Shown here in pieces: positions 35,979-44,580 of a stretch of 64,000 bases of DNA (position 1 is its first letter; each line of letters opens with the position of its first letter). This DNA is from Salinarimonas ramus. Lineage in GTDB: Bacteria > Pseudomonadota > Alphaproteobacteria > Rhizobiales > Beijerinckiaceae. The position numbers and the translations under genes were made by a program. The DNA lies in NCBI RefSeq assembly GCF_014645695.1, contig NZ_BMMF01000003.1, positions 62,001-126,000 on the forward strand, given 5' to 3'. Below the pieces are notes generated by a model that made no database searches, had not been told where the DNA came from, and saw only the letters and a list, made by a program, of their open reading frames with translations.

Positions 35979-37202
35979 ATGTCCGCGCCCGCCCTCTCAG
36001 CCTCCGCTCCAGACAAGGCCGTCTCGCTGTGGCCGGCCTTCGGGCTGGGGCTCGCCGTGGCGGTGGGCAACGGGCTCGCGCGCTTCGCCTACGCCCTCGT
36101 CCTGCCCGCCATGCAGGACGATCTCGGCTGGACCTACACGCAGGCCGGCTGGCTCAACACGGCGAACGCGCTGGGCTACGTGATCGGCGCCGCCGCCGGA
36201 TACGTGCTCTTGCGCCGCGTCGCGCCGGCGCGGCTGTTCGCTTCGGGGCTCTGGCTCACGATGGCGAGCCTCCTCGCGACGGGGCTCCTCGCCGACGAGA
36301 TCTGGCTGACGGCGACGCGGCTCCTCGCCGGCATCGGCGCGGCCTGGGCCTTCTCCTGCGGCGGCGCGCTCGTCGCCATGCGCTATCGCGGCCGGCCCGA
36401 GGTGATGGGCACGGCGACGGGCCTGTTCTTCGCGGGCGCCGGCATCGGCATCGCGGCGGCCGGCCTCGCCGTGAACCCGCTCCTCGCGACCACCGGCGTC
36501 GGCGGCTGGCCGCAGGCCTGGCTCGCGCTCGGCGCGCTCGCGGTGGCGCTCTCGGCCTGGCCGCTCGTCGAGGCGCGGCGGGGGAGCGGCGGCGCGGCGA
36601 GCGACGCGCGCCCGGGCCCGCTCTCCCTGTCGGGGCTGCTCAGGCCGCTCGCGAGCTACTTCCTCTTCGCGGCCGGCTACATCGTCTACATGACCTTCAT
36701 CCTCGCCTTCCTGCGCGAGGAGGGCTGGTCCTGGCACGGCGCCACCGCGATCTGGCTCGTGCTCGGCGCTGCGGTCGCGATCTCGCCCTTCGCCTGGCGG
36801 CCGGCGCTGGAGCGCTGGGACCCGCGGCACACCCTCGCGGCGAGCTGCGCCGCCTGCCTCGCGGGGACGGGCATCCTCCTCCTCGACACCTCCGCCCTCG
36901 CCCTCGTCGTCTCCGCGCTCGCCTTCGGGCTCGGCGTCTTCATCGCCCCGGCCTCCGTCGCGCTCGTCGTGCGGCGCGCCATGCCCCCCGCCGATCTCGC
37001 CAAGGGCATGACGTTCTTCACGATCCTCTTCGCGCTCGGCCAGGCGATCGGCCCCGTCGCCGCGGGGCTGATCGGCGACGCGAGCGGCCTCTCCAGATCC
37101 CTCGGCTTCGGCGCCTGCCTGCTCGGCGCCGCGGCGATCCTGCCGCTCGTGAGCCCGCGCGCGGCCGAGCAGCCCCCCTCTCGACCGGGAGACCCGACAT
37201 GA
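35979..37202 (+). CDS. MFS transporter, YbfB/YjiJ family
   Basis: The 407-residue membrane protein has about twelve helices and the YbfB/YjiJ-type start GLGLAVAVGNGLARFAYALV (residues ~19-38), then LGWTYTQAGWLNTANALGY near 49. It probably exports a small molecule. The ATG at 35979 is favoured over 35943 because the latter would place 12 extra residues before the usual start. It overlaps the next gene (an acyl carrier protein) by four bases, so it is the first gene of a four-gene unit. Confidence 0.85.
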   Translation: MSAPALSASAPDKAVSLWPAFGLGLAVAVGNGLARFAYALVLPAMQDDLGWTYTQAGWLNTANALGYVIGAAAGYVLLRRVAPARLFASGLWLTMASLLATGLLADEIWLTATRLLAGIGAAWAFSCGGALVAMRYRGRPEVMGTATGLFFAGAGIGIAAAGLAVNPLLATTGVGGWPQAWLALGALAVALSAWPLVEARRGSGGAASDARPGPLSLSGLLRPLASYFLFAAGYIVYMTFILAFLREEGWSWHGATAIWLVLGAAVAISPFAWRPALERWDPRHTLAASCAACLAGTGILLLDTSALALVVSALAFGLGVFIAPASVALVVRRAMPPADLAKGMTFFTILFALGQAIGPVAAGLIGDASGLSRSLGFGACLLGAAAILPLVSPRAAEQPPSRPGDPT

Positions 37203-37459
37203 GCGACCCCATCGCCCGCATCCGCGCCTTCATCGAGGAACGCCAGCGCGAGAAGCGCCCCTTCGCCGACGACACCGACCTCATCGAGGGCCGCTACGTC
37301 GATTCCCTGCAATTCGTGGACTTCGTGCTGCTGGTCTCGGAGCTGTGCGAGCGCGACATTCCGCTCGACACCGTGGACATCGAGCAGTTCCGCACCATCG
37401 ACCGCATCCGCGCGACGTTCTTCGCGGGCGTGTCGTCCGGCGCGGAGGCCGTCCCGTGA
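37199..37459 (+). CDS. Acyl carrier protein-like protein
   Basis: The 86-residue protein has the phosphopantetheine attachment site DSL with Ser36 (YVDSLQFVDF) and a four-helix carrier-protein layout with an acidic helix II. The sequence differs from FabC-type ACP and resembles stand-alone carriers that work with dedicated ligases. It overlaps both the MFS gene upstream (ATGA) and the MaoC gene downstream (GTGA). No ketosynthase or adenylating enzyme is adjacent. Confidence 0.8.
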   Translation: MSDPIARIRAFIEERQREKRPFADDTDLIEGRYVDSLQFVDFVLLVSELCERDIPLDTVDIEQFRTIDRIRATFFAGVSSGAEAVP

Positions 37460-37962
37460 CGGACGGCTTCGCCGAGCCGGGCGCGCCGGTGCACCGGCTG
37501 CCGCACGCGGAGGACTACGTCACGGGCGCGGTGCATTCGCTCGGCGCGCACAGGGTCACGGCGGAGGAGATCGTCTCCTTCGCCCGTTCCTACGATCCCC
37601 AGCCTTATCATCTCGATGCGCAGGCTGGCGCGGCCTCCTTCTTCGGCGGCCTCGTCGCCAGCGGCTGGCACACGGGCGCGATCTGGATGGGGCTCTACGT
37701 GCGCGCCATGCTCGAGGGCGCGAAGGTGGAGGGCTCGCCGGGGCTCGAGAGCCTGCGCTGGCACGCGCCGGTTCGCCCGGGGGACGTCCTCCACGGCCGG
37801 TGCGAGGTCGGCGAGATCGTGCCCAACCCCTTCCGCAAGGACCTCGTCACCGTGAAGAAGCTGGGCAGCCTCCTGCGCGAGGGCGAGACGAAGCCCGTCA
37901 TGACGCTCGTCCTCCTCGCCCGCATGCTGCGCCGCCCGGCGTCCACCGATCCCACACGTTGA
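37456..37962 (+). CDS. MaoC-like dehydratase (single hotdog domain)
   Basis: The 168-residue protein has the R-specific hydratase motif YDPQPYHLDAQA with Asp and His, followed by SGWHTG. It starts at a GTG overlapping the carrier-protein stop. With the ACP it probably acts on an acyl-ACP or acyl-CoA intermediate, hydrating or dehydrating it. It resembles each half of the tandem MaoC protein at 26019-27020. Confidence 0.87.
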   Translation: MTDGFAEPGAPVHRLPHAEDYVTGAVHSLGAHRVTAEEIVSFARSYDPQPYHLDAQAGAASFFGGLVASGWHTGAIWMGLYVRAMLEGAKVEGSPGLESLRWHAPVRPGDVLHGRCEVGEIVPNPFRKDLVTVKKLGSLLREGETKPVMTLVLLARMLRRPASTDPTR

Positions 37963-38012
37963 GCGCACCCGACGCTCTCCCCGCGACATCCGCCATTCGA
38001 GGAGCCAGGACG

Positions 38013-38852
38013 ATGCAGCCGGTATCCTACACAGCGCAGTGGACCGCCGCGATCCGCGCGCTCGAGACCGAGCGCGCCGAGGACGCGCTGTTTTCCGATC
38101 CCCTCGCCCGCGCCCTTTCCGAGCCGGACGGCTTCCGCCTCATCGAGCGCTATCGCGGCGCGGGCGTGCAGGATTTCGTCGTCATCCGCACGCGCTTCTT
38201 CGACGATCAGGCCGCCGCCGCGCTGGCGCAGGCGCCCGACCTGCGCCAGGTCGCGATGATCGCGGCGGGCATGGACACGCGCCCCTTCCGGCTCGACTGG
38301 CCGGCGGACGCGCGGGTCTACGAGGTCGACCACGCCCCGCTCCTCGACGAGAAGGCGCGGCGGCTCTCCACGCTCGGCGCGACCGCGCGGGTGGCGCGCG
38401 CACCCGTACCCGCCGATCTCGCGGTGGACTGGGTGGAGCCGTTGAAGAGCGCGGGCTTCGATCCTCAGGCGCCGACGCTGTGGCTCGTCGAGGGCCTGCT
38501 CTTCTTCCTCACGGACGACCAGGCCCGGCACGTGCTCTCCACCTGCCGGAGCCTCAGCGCGCCGGGCAGCCGGCTCGTCGTCGACATGACGAGCGCAGCG
38601 CTCCTGCGCAGCCCCTTCACCCGCGCCTTCCTGGCGACGCTCGAGGCGGACGGCAACCCGTGGCGCTTCGGCACCGACGAGCCCGAGGCTTTCCTCGAGA
38701 CCACGGGTTGGACGCCCCTCGTGGTGAAGGAGCCGGGCGCGCCCGGCGCCGGCGAAGGCCGCTGGCCCTACACGCCCCAGCCGCGCGAGGTGACGGGCGC
38801 CGCCCGCTCCTGGCTCGTGGTGGCCGAGCCGGGAGCGGGCGGCGCCACCTAG
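38013..38852 (+). CDS. SAM-dependent methyltransferase, PPM1/leucine carboxyl methyltransferase-like
   Basis: The 279-residue protein belongs to the class I methyltransferase group related to Ppm1 (TIGR00027-like). Signs are YTAQWTAAIRALETERAEDA at the N-terminus, AAGMDTRPFRLDWP near residue 88 (SAM-binding GxDxR variant), YEVDHAPLLDEKA near 106 and WLVEGLLFFL near 153. Such enzymes often methylate carboxyl or hydroxyl groups on natural products. It lies 50 bases after the MaoC gene with a GGAGCCAGGA element upstream, in the MFS/ACP/MaoC unit. Confidence 0.85.
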   Translation: MQPVSYTAQWTAAIRALETERAEDALFSDPLARALSEPDGFRLIERYRGAGVQDFVVIRTRFFDDQAAAALAQAPDLRQVAMIAAGMDTRPFRLDWPADARVYEVDHAPLLDEKARRLSTLGATARVARAPVPADLAVDWVEPLKSAGFDPQAPTLWLVEGLLFFLTDDQARHVLSTCRSLSAPGSRLVVDMTSAALLRSPFTRAFLATLEADGNPWRFGTDEPEAFLETTGWTPLVVKEPGAPGAGEGRWPYTPQPREVTGAARSWLVVAEPGAGGAT

Positions 38853-38888
38853 CGCCGACCCTGTCCGTCGCCGCCTCGGGCGCGCGCC

Positions 38889-41800
38889 TCAGGCGGTGAG
38901 CTGCTCGGCGTCTCCCGGGACGAGATCGTCGTTCGACACCACGAGCGCCGGGAGGCCGATGCCGGCGGAGCCGCCGAGGAAGCCGGGGATCAGCTGGTCA
39001 CCGCTCCCGGGCTCCACGATGTCGGCCGATCCCGCGGGCGCTCCCATCGACCGCCCCTCGGCCATGCCGAACTCGATGTAGTGCATGGCCGCCTTCACAG
39101 GGTCCTCTCCGAGCACCGCGGCGACGTCCGGGTTCGCGGCGAGATAGGCGCTCGCGTCGAAGCTCGGGGCGGCACCGGCCAGGAGGTCGGCATAGGCGCC
39201 CGCGAGGGTCGCGGGATCGCCGATCGCCGCCGCGCGGGCGGGATCGGAGGCCACCAGCGCCAGGATCTCCGGCAGGCGCGCCGCGAAGTCGGCCGCGAAC
39301 GCCGAATCGTCGAGGGTCGGCGTCGCCAGAGCCGTGCCGTCGAGACGCGTCACCAGAGGCGCCGGCTGCGGCGGGGCGAGAGGCCGGCCCTCCGCGATCC
39401 CGAACTCGACATAGTGCATCGCCGCCATGGCCGCGCTCGACCCCAGCGTCTCGCGCACGTCCGGATTGGCCGCGAGATAGGCCTCGGCGTCGAAGCTCGG
39501 GACCTCGCCCGCCGCCACCGCCTCGTAGGCGGCGAGAAGACCGCCCTCGGCGGACAGCATCCCGGCCCGCGACGGGTCGGAGGCGATCCAGGCCATGACG
39601 TCGTCGATGCGCGCCGCGAAGTCCTGCGCCTGGCCCTGGTCCCGGAACACGATCCGCGGCAACGGCATCCCGCCGATCGCCTGCAGGTTCGACCAGAGCG
39701 GGTCGATCACCCCGATCGCCTGCCCGTTCTCGTCCACGGCGAACTGCTCGGCCGCCATCTGCAGCGCGGCCCCGGGCACGTTCTCCATCCGGGTGCGCAG
39801 CACCGTCTGCGTCCCGTCCTCGCCCGCGACCTCGTAGAGGCCCATGTCGCGGCCCTCGTGGCGGCCGAACTCGACGTAATGCTTCGTCGCCTTGAGGGCG
39901 TCGTAGTTCAAGGCCGCCCCCACGTCCGGGTTCGCCCGCATGTACGCCATCGCGTCGAACACGATCCCCGCATCCCCGTCGGGGTTCGCCAGCTTCACGC
40001 CCATCATCTGATCGTAGGCGCTGCGCAGCCCCGCCGACGTATCGAGCAGCGGCGCGCGTTCCGGATCGGAGGCGATCCACGCGAGCAGGTCGGGAACCTC
40101 CGAGAGGAAGCGGCGCGCCTCGTCCTCGTTGGTGAAGGTGACAGGCGGGAGGATCTGCTCGACCTTCGCGCCCGGCGCCGGATCACGCGACCCGTCGGGC
40201 CGCGTCACGATCTCGTTGGAGCGCAGCACGTTCTGCACTTCCACGCTCACCGTGGCGTCCGGGTTGAGGCGGTAGAGCCCGGCATAGGGCGAGGGCACCG
40301 TCTCCGGCGCGGCTCCCTCCGGCGCCTGCGGACGCACCACGTCCACGTGGTAGACGCTCGAGCGACCCGAATCGAGGAACTCCTTGCCCAGCTGCGCGTC
40401 GCTCTTGTCCGCCGTCACCGCGTCGGGGAAGTGCGCCGAGCCCATGTTCTCCGGTCGCGCCAGGAACTCCGCCGCGAAGCGCAGCCGCCCCGTGGTCACG
40501 AGCGCCGTGGCGTTCCAGCCCGCCGTGGGAACGGGGACGGCCTCGCCTCCGGGCGTCGGCGAGGCCGAGAACACCGTGCCCGCCGGCACGTCGATGATCG
40601 GCGTCCCGTTGGCGAGCAGGTTGCCCGTCAGCATGAAGAAGCCACGGTTGTCCCCGTTCTCCAGATCCTCCAGCGTCGTCTGGCTCGGATCGATGAAGGG
40701 CGAGGACATCAGCATCGCCACGTGCACGTCGACACCGTGCTCGTTGACGGTGGTGAGCGCGTCCGGGCTCTCGATGTGCCAGCGCACGCCCGCCCCGTTC
40801 TTGATCGCCTCGAAATCCAGGTCCGCCGCGAAGCCGGCCTGGATGTACTCCACCCCCGCGAAGTCGCGCGTCAGGTCGAAGCCCTCCTCGATGTCGTTCT
40901 CGTGGGCCGTGAAGATCAGCCGGCCCGCTACGCCGCCCGCGCCGTATTCCGCGGAGGCGAGCGTCGACACGCCCTCGGCCGGGTCGAATCGGTGCGTCTT
41001 CCCATCGGGACCCTCGATCTCGATCTTGCCCGTGGTCGGGTCGAACATCAGCTCGGACAGGCCCGCGCCCTCGAAGACGTTGGCTTGGCCGATGGGGAAG
41101 GTCTTCGGCGGCTCCTCGCCGAACAGGACCTCCGAGAGGGCGCCCGCGAGCATCCAGGTGCCTGCGCCGCCGAGCGCCACCGCGAGGCCCACCGCGATCT
41201 TGAGCTCCTTGGGCAGCCCGGTGGCCTCGATCAACGCGTTGGCGAGCGTGCCGATCGCCGTGGGGTCGGGGTTGAGCCACACGCCCACGCCCGCCTTGAC
41301 CACGTCGACGACCTTCTGCGTCTCGGGGGCCAGGTAGGCGACGCTGTCGGCGACGAAGGCGAAGCCCTGCTGGAACTGAGCCTCGGCGATCGCCTTCTTG
41401 GCGCTCTCGGCCGCGGGCGTCGAGAGCTCGTCGAGCGCCTCGAGCGGTGTCAGGCCCTGGTCGACGAGCGCACCGTGCGCGATCGGGTCGACGCCGGGCG
41501 CCGGCAGCAGGCGGTCGCCCACCGACATGGACAGGAGGCCGTCCGGCGTCAGGACGAAGCCCGGCTGCAGCTGGCTCGCGACGTAGGTATCGAGCGCGCT
41601 CGCGACGAGGCCCAGCTCGTCGCGCACGTGCGGAGGGGCGAATTGCATGCCCAGGAACAGGCCGTCCTTGATGACGTCCTGCACCGAGCCGGGATCGCCG
41701 ATCGTAACGATGTCGTTGGCGATGTCGGCTCCCACGATGCCCGTGAGGATCGCCTTCTTGATCGGCCCGTCGGGAAAGTTCGTGAGGATCGCGTTGAAAT

Positions 41801-44135
41801 GCGGGTTGTTGCGGATGCGGCCCAGATCCTGCTCGAAGCCGGTCACCACGTCGTTGATCGGCAGCCCCATCGCCTTGGCCACCTCGTGCGCCGGCATGCC
41901 GAGCACCTTCGTCATGAAGTTGGCCGCGTCGTTCACGCCGGCGACCGTCAACCCCTCCGTCGCGATCGTCATCTTGCCGAGCTCGTCCACCCGCAGATGC
42001 TCGCTCGGGATGAACTTGTCGGATGTGATGTCCAACCCGTCGCCCCCGAAGCCGTAGAGCTCCGGGTCGATGTCGGAGACACCCGCGCTCGCGAGGATGG
42101 ACTCGTCTTCCTTTTGTACGACCGTCGGGTCGAAAGTCGTTTGCCGCATGTATAAATCGCGATACATCGTATACACTTGCAGAAGGCTCGGCTGCGGACC
42201 GTGATCCGCCATCTTGGCTTCCATGGCACGCATCGTGGCACCGAGCAGCTCCTTGGTTGCACTCTGCGAGAGATACAGGTGCAGCGGCGGGGGCGGGGGC
42301 AGACCTTCTTTCTCTGCGATGACCGCCTGCGCAGTCCAAATTACTGTATTCTCGACATTTTTCTTCATTTCTTGGAGTATTTGGGGATTGTTCAAGAGAG
42401 TCATCGTGAATTCGCGCGTGTAGTATGAAACAGCATTATCTTTCGGTGAATATACATAGTAATCATCTGCTCCATTTTCGCCATTACGGAGCTCTATATT
42501 CCCAAACCCCTCGGCTTGCAACTGCTCTGCTTGCTCGAAGAGCTTTGTACCCGGTTCGATCTCGATGCTCACGCTACCGCCGCCGGTTCTCTGCCGCGCA
42601 TCGAAAAAGGCGAGCGAGGTTGGATGCTGATACTTCGTGCCGGCCATCGAATTGACGACGTCTTCGATGATCGGGCGCATCGCATTCCAGAGACCATCAT
42701 TCACATCTTCGGCATGAAGCGTCGAGCGAGGCAGCTGATCCTTCTCCGAAAGGTTGTTTTGCATCATATTTATCCACGTATTCGGATAATTCGTCCCCCC
42801 CGCCAACTTGACTGCTTCGATTGGGTTGAGAATGCCCATGAATCCCCACAGATGGGACCAGTCATGTCCGAATGTTTCAAATTTATCACCGACTCTCGTT
42901 CTGTGATTGAAGCGCCCAACAATCTCATTGCTTACATCTTGATCGATTTTGATCAGATTCGTGTTTCCGTTGAAATACCAGTCACCTGCACTGTTCGCCA
43001 TGACTGCCATTCTGCTGTATCCGGCAAGTTCTTTCTTCGGCATGAACGGTAGCGTAAAGACACGTGCCGGAACTGTCACCGGCTCGATCTCTGGAGCAGG
43101 CTTGTCGTATTCGCTACCTCTAGTTTGACCGTCGACCTGAGACCCACTACCGGCGCTCGATCCCGTGTCACCGGCACTGTTCACGAACTCGAAGGTACGC
43201 TGCACGAGCGGGTTTGCGCTGCTCGGGTCGGCGATCATGCTCTGAAGATGTTGCATTTGACGTGCGACGTAGAACATGCCGTCCGGACCAATGATTTGCT
43301 CCGTCGTCGCTCGTTCGACCGCATACATTTGTTCGGCAGACGGCTCTTCTCCGAAGACGCTTCTCGCGGCCTCGGAACGCCGCTGCGCGACTGCTTCGGA
43401 CAGTATCTCGTCGGCGACGTTGCTCCAGGCCAATTCGCCTGTCTCGGAATTCGTCGTGAGGAGGTTCGCGATAAATTGCTGCAGTGTTCCGGGAGATTTT
43501 GCGGGATCTTGTGTGTCCTCTTGCCACTGCCGCCCGATCAGCTCTCGCACCAGCTGCACGTCCTCCGGCGAAAGCCCGCTCGTCAGCTGCTGGAAAACGG
43601 TGTCGGCACGGATCTCCGTCGGCGATCGAGGCCAGAGCGGTCCATCGACGACAAAATTGCCATCGATGGGTGTCGACAGATCTAGATCTGGCACCGTCAC
43701 GGTCCTGCCGGGACTGCTCCTCTCCAGTAATGCTGATAGCTGACCAAGCGTCATATTTTGGTCTACTACAATTCCTTCGTTGGTGTAGGCCATGAGTGGG
43801 CGCCCGTCTGGGCCGAATATAGTCGGATTGCCGGCTGAATTGGTGCCGACATTCGCAGAACCGACGAGGTCGACCAGAGCATTCCACGTCGATTGAGCTT
43901 CGTCGCCCGTGAAGCTTTCTCTCGATCGCTGTTGAAAGAAGGTGACGAAGTCCTGCACGCCTTGTCCAGCCGCCCCGATGGCGGCGACACCCAGCCCTGC
44001 CAGCCACTCCCAGAAGCCGGTACCGCCACTCTCGTTGCCGATGCTCTGCGCAAGCGTGAAGTGCGGCTGAACGAACGTGTCGTGGTTCGGTCGATCGGTT
44101 TCGGCATCGCTGAAGTGAGGACCCATGATCACCAT
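38889..44135 (-). CDS. Giant 1748-residue protein of unknown function with C-terminal NPDV/HYxEFGxxEGR repeats
   Basis: I do not recognise the family. The ATG at 44135 has a well-spaced AGGAG site eight bases upstream. No signal peptide is present. Residues 1 to ~675 come from AT-rich DNA; the rest is high-GC. The middle has weakly hydrophobic helices (IAVGLAVALGGAGTWMLAGA near 1015), a beta-rich region follows (about 1050-1320), and three ~85-residue repeats fill 1343-1697, each ending in a core FDAxAYLAANPDV plus HYxEFGxxEGR. An acidic 51-residue tail ends the protein. Similar cores occur in large type I secreted proteins, so export is plausible. There are no GGxGxD repeats and no HExxH. 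Confidence 0.8.
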   Translation of the reverse strand: MVIMGPHFSDAETDRPNHDTFVQPHFTLAQSIGNESGGTGFWEWLAGLGVAAIGAAGQGVQDFVTFFQQRSRESFTGDEAQSTWNALVDLVGSANVGTNSAGNPTIFGPDGRPLMAYTNEGIVVDQNMTLGQLSALLERSSPGRTVTVPDLDLSTPIDGNFVVDGPLWPRSPTEIRADTVFQQLTSGLSPEDVQLVRELIGRQWQEDTQDPAKSPGTLQQFIANLLTTNSETGELAWSNVADEILSEAVAQRRSEAARSVFGEEPSAEQMYAVERATTEQIIGPDGMFYVARQMQHLQSMIADPSSANPLVQRTFEFVNSAGDTGSSAGSGSQVDGQTRGSEYDKPAPEIEPVTVPARVFTLPFMPKKELAGYSRMAVMANSAGDWYFNGNTNLIKIDQDVSNEIVGRFNHRTRVGDKFETFGHDWSHLWGFMGILNPIEAVKLAGGTNYPNTWINMMQNNLSEKDQLPRSTLHAEDVNDGLWNAMRPIIEDVVNSMAGTKYQHPTSLAFFDARQRTGGGSVSIEIEPGTKLFEQAEQLQAEGFGNIELRNGENGADDYYVYSPKDNAVSYYTREFTMTLLNNPQILQEMKKNVENTVIWTAQAVIAEKEGLPPPPPLHLYLSQSATKELLGATMRAMEAKMADHGPQPSLLQVYTMYRDLYMRQTTFDPTVVQKEDESILASAGVSDIDPELYGFGGDGLDITSDKFIPSEHLRVDELGKMTIATEGLTVAGVNDAANFMTKVLGMPAHEVAKAMGLPINDVVTGFEQDLGRIRNNPHFNAILTNFPDGPIKKAILTGIVGADIANDIVTIGDPGSVQDVIKDGLFLGMQFAPPHVRDELGLVASALDTYVASQLQPGFVLTPDGLLSMSVGDRLLPAPGVDPIAHGALVDQGLTPLEALDELSTPAAESAKKAIAEAQFQQGFAFVADSVAYLAPETQKVVDVVKAGVGVWLNPDPTAIGTLANALIEATGLPKELKIAVGLAVALGGAGTWMLAGALSEVLFGEEPPKTFPIGQANVFEGAGLSELMFDPTTGKIEIEGPDGKTHRFDPAEGVSTLASAEYGAGGVAGRLIFTAHENDIEEGFDLTRDFAGVEYIQAGFAADLDFEAIKNGAGVRWHIESPDALTTVNEHGVDVHVAMLMSSPFIDPSQTTLEDLENGDNRGFFMLTGNLLANGTPIIDVPAGTVFSASPTPGGEAVPVPTAGWNATALVTTGRLRFAAEFLARPENMGSAHFPDAVTADKSDAQLGKEFLDSGRSSVYHVDVVRPQAPEGAAPETVPSPYAGLYRLNPDATVSVEVQNVLRSNEIVTRPDGSRDPAPGAKVEQILPPVTFTNEDEARRFLSEVPDLLAWIASDPERAPLLDTSAGLRSAYDQMMGVKLANPDGDAGIVFDAMAYMRANPDVGAALNYDALKATKHYVEFGRHEGRDMGLYEVAGEDGTQTVLRTRMENVPGAALQMAAEQFAVDENGQAIGVIDPLWSNLQAIGGMPLPRIVFRDQGQAQDFAARIDDVMAWIASDPSRAGMLSAEGGLLAAYEAVAAGEVPSFDAEAYLAANPDVRETLGSSAAMAAMHYVEFGIAEGRPLAPPQPAPLVTRLDGTALATPTLDDSAFAADFAARLPEILALVASDPARAAAIGDPATLAGAYADLLAGAAPSFDASAYLAANPDVAAVLGEDPVKAAMHYIEFGMAEGRSMGAPAGSADIVEPGSGDQLIPGFLGGSAGIGLPALVVSNDDLVPGDAEQLTA
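39045..40109 (-). repeat. Three ~85-residue coding repeats in the giant protein
   Basis: The units are residues 1343-1432, 1506-1587 and 1617-1697. Each begins with a helix-rich segment ending in ASDP, has an AY core, then FDAxAYLAANPDV, and ends with HYxEFGxxEGR. Units 2 and 3 are the most alike; unit 1 carries an 8-residue insertion. Linkers are 73 and 29 residues. The pattern suggests duplication of a modular, possibly surface-binding, domain. Confidence 0.85.
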
Positions 44136-44280
44136 CGGGGCAACTCCTGATAAGATGATTGACGCATTTAGCGTCTATCAGTTTTGCATTATCTTTAACT
44201 ATATATATGAATCTAATAACAGTCAAATAACTTGAAATAATATAATTCTGATCTGTATATGCGAAAAACTTTTGTGGTCG
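42110..44280. other. AT-rich segment covering the 5' third of the giant gene and its promoter
   Basis: GC falls abruptly around 42110 within the open frame and returns to normal near 44280, in the intergenic region. Counted lines give 33% (42421-42480), 48% (42961-43020) and 28% (44161-44220), while neighbours are about 70%. The reading frame is continuous across the shift, so the gene looks chimeric. No integrase, tRNA or IS ends are visible at either boundary. Confidence 0.85.
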
Positions 44281-44580
44281 GAAGGCCTGGTTGCGCGCCG
44301 ATGCATCGGCGTTCAAGGCTGGTCGTGGGCGATCACGGACCGATATGCGTCGATCCGGCCAGCATCGCCGCAACGCTCGGGAGCGTCGCGAGGTGCGCTC
44401 GTCACGAAGCTCGGCCCGGTCACCGTGTCCGGCGTTCGGTCTCGCCGCGCAGCCTGTCGCCGCCTCGCGGCACGGGTCGGCGAAGAGACGGACGCAGGAC
44501 ACGATAGTCCGCTCGGGTCGGCGGAGCGGGTTTCCGAGATTACGCGTTCAAGCAGGAAATCGTACGGACCTGCCGTCGGC
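44136..44580. other. Non-coding region between the giant gene and the pepF-like gene
   Basis: The first ~145 bases (44136-44280) are very AT-rich and probably hold the giant gene's promoter and 5' leader, including a hairpin at 44157-44179. The remainder (44281-44580) has normal GC and no convincing gene. I see no RNA gene in it. Confidence 0.6.
44157..44179 (-). promoter_or_regulatory. Hairpin in the 5' leader of the giant gene
   Basis: GATTGACGC (44157-44165) pairs with GCGTCTATC (44171-44179) with a single mismatch around the loop ATTTA. On the transcript of the giant gene it lies just before the AGGAG ribosome-binding site and 22 bases before the ATG. It could be an operator dyad or a translational control hairpin. 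Confidence 0.4.

Noticed and set aside
39081-42155. A 1024-codon open frame on the plus strand opposite the giant gene
   Set aside because: It has the Arg/Glu/His-rich composition of a mirror frame in high-GC DNA and closes near the point where the DNA becomes AT-rich; the minus-strand frame is continuous with coherent domains.
38889-44135. HDWSHLW and AHEVAKAMG in the giant protein as zinc-protease sites
   Set aside because: Neither matches HExxH; the first lacks the Glu next to His and the second lacks the second His.
42110-44280. The AT-rich segment as a prophage or genomic island
   Set aside because: It contains no integrase, recombinase, phage gene, tRNA or flanking direct repeat that I can see, and it is mostly within a single gene.
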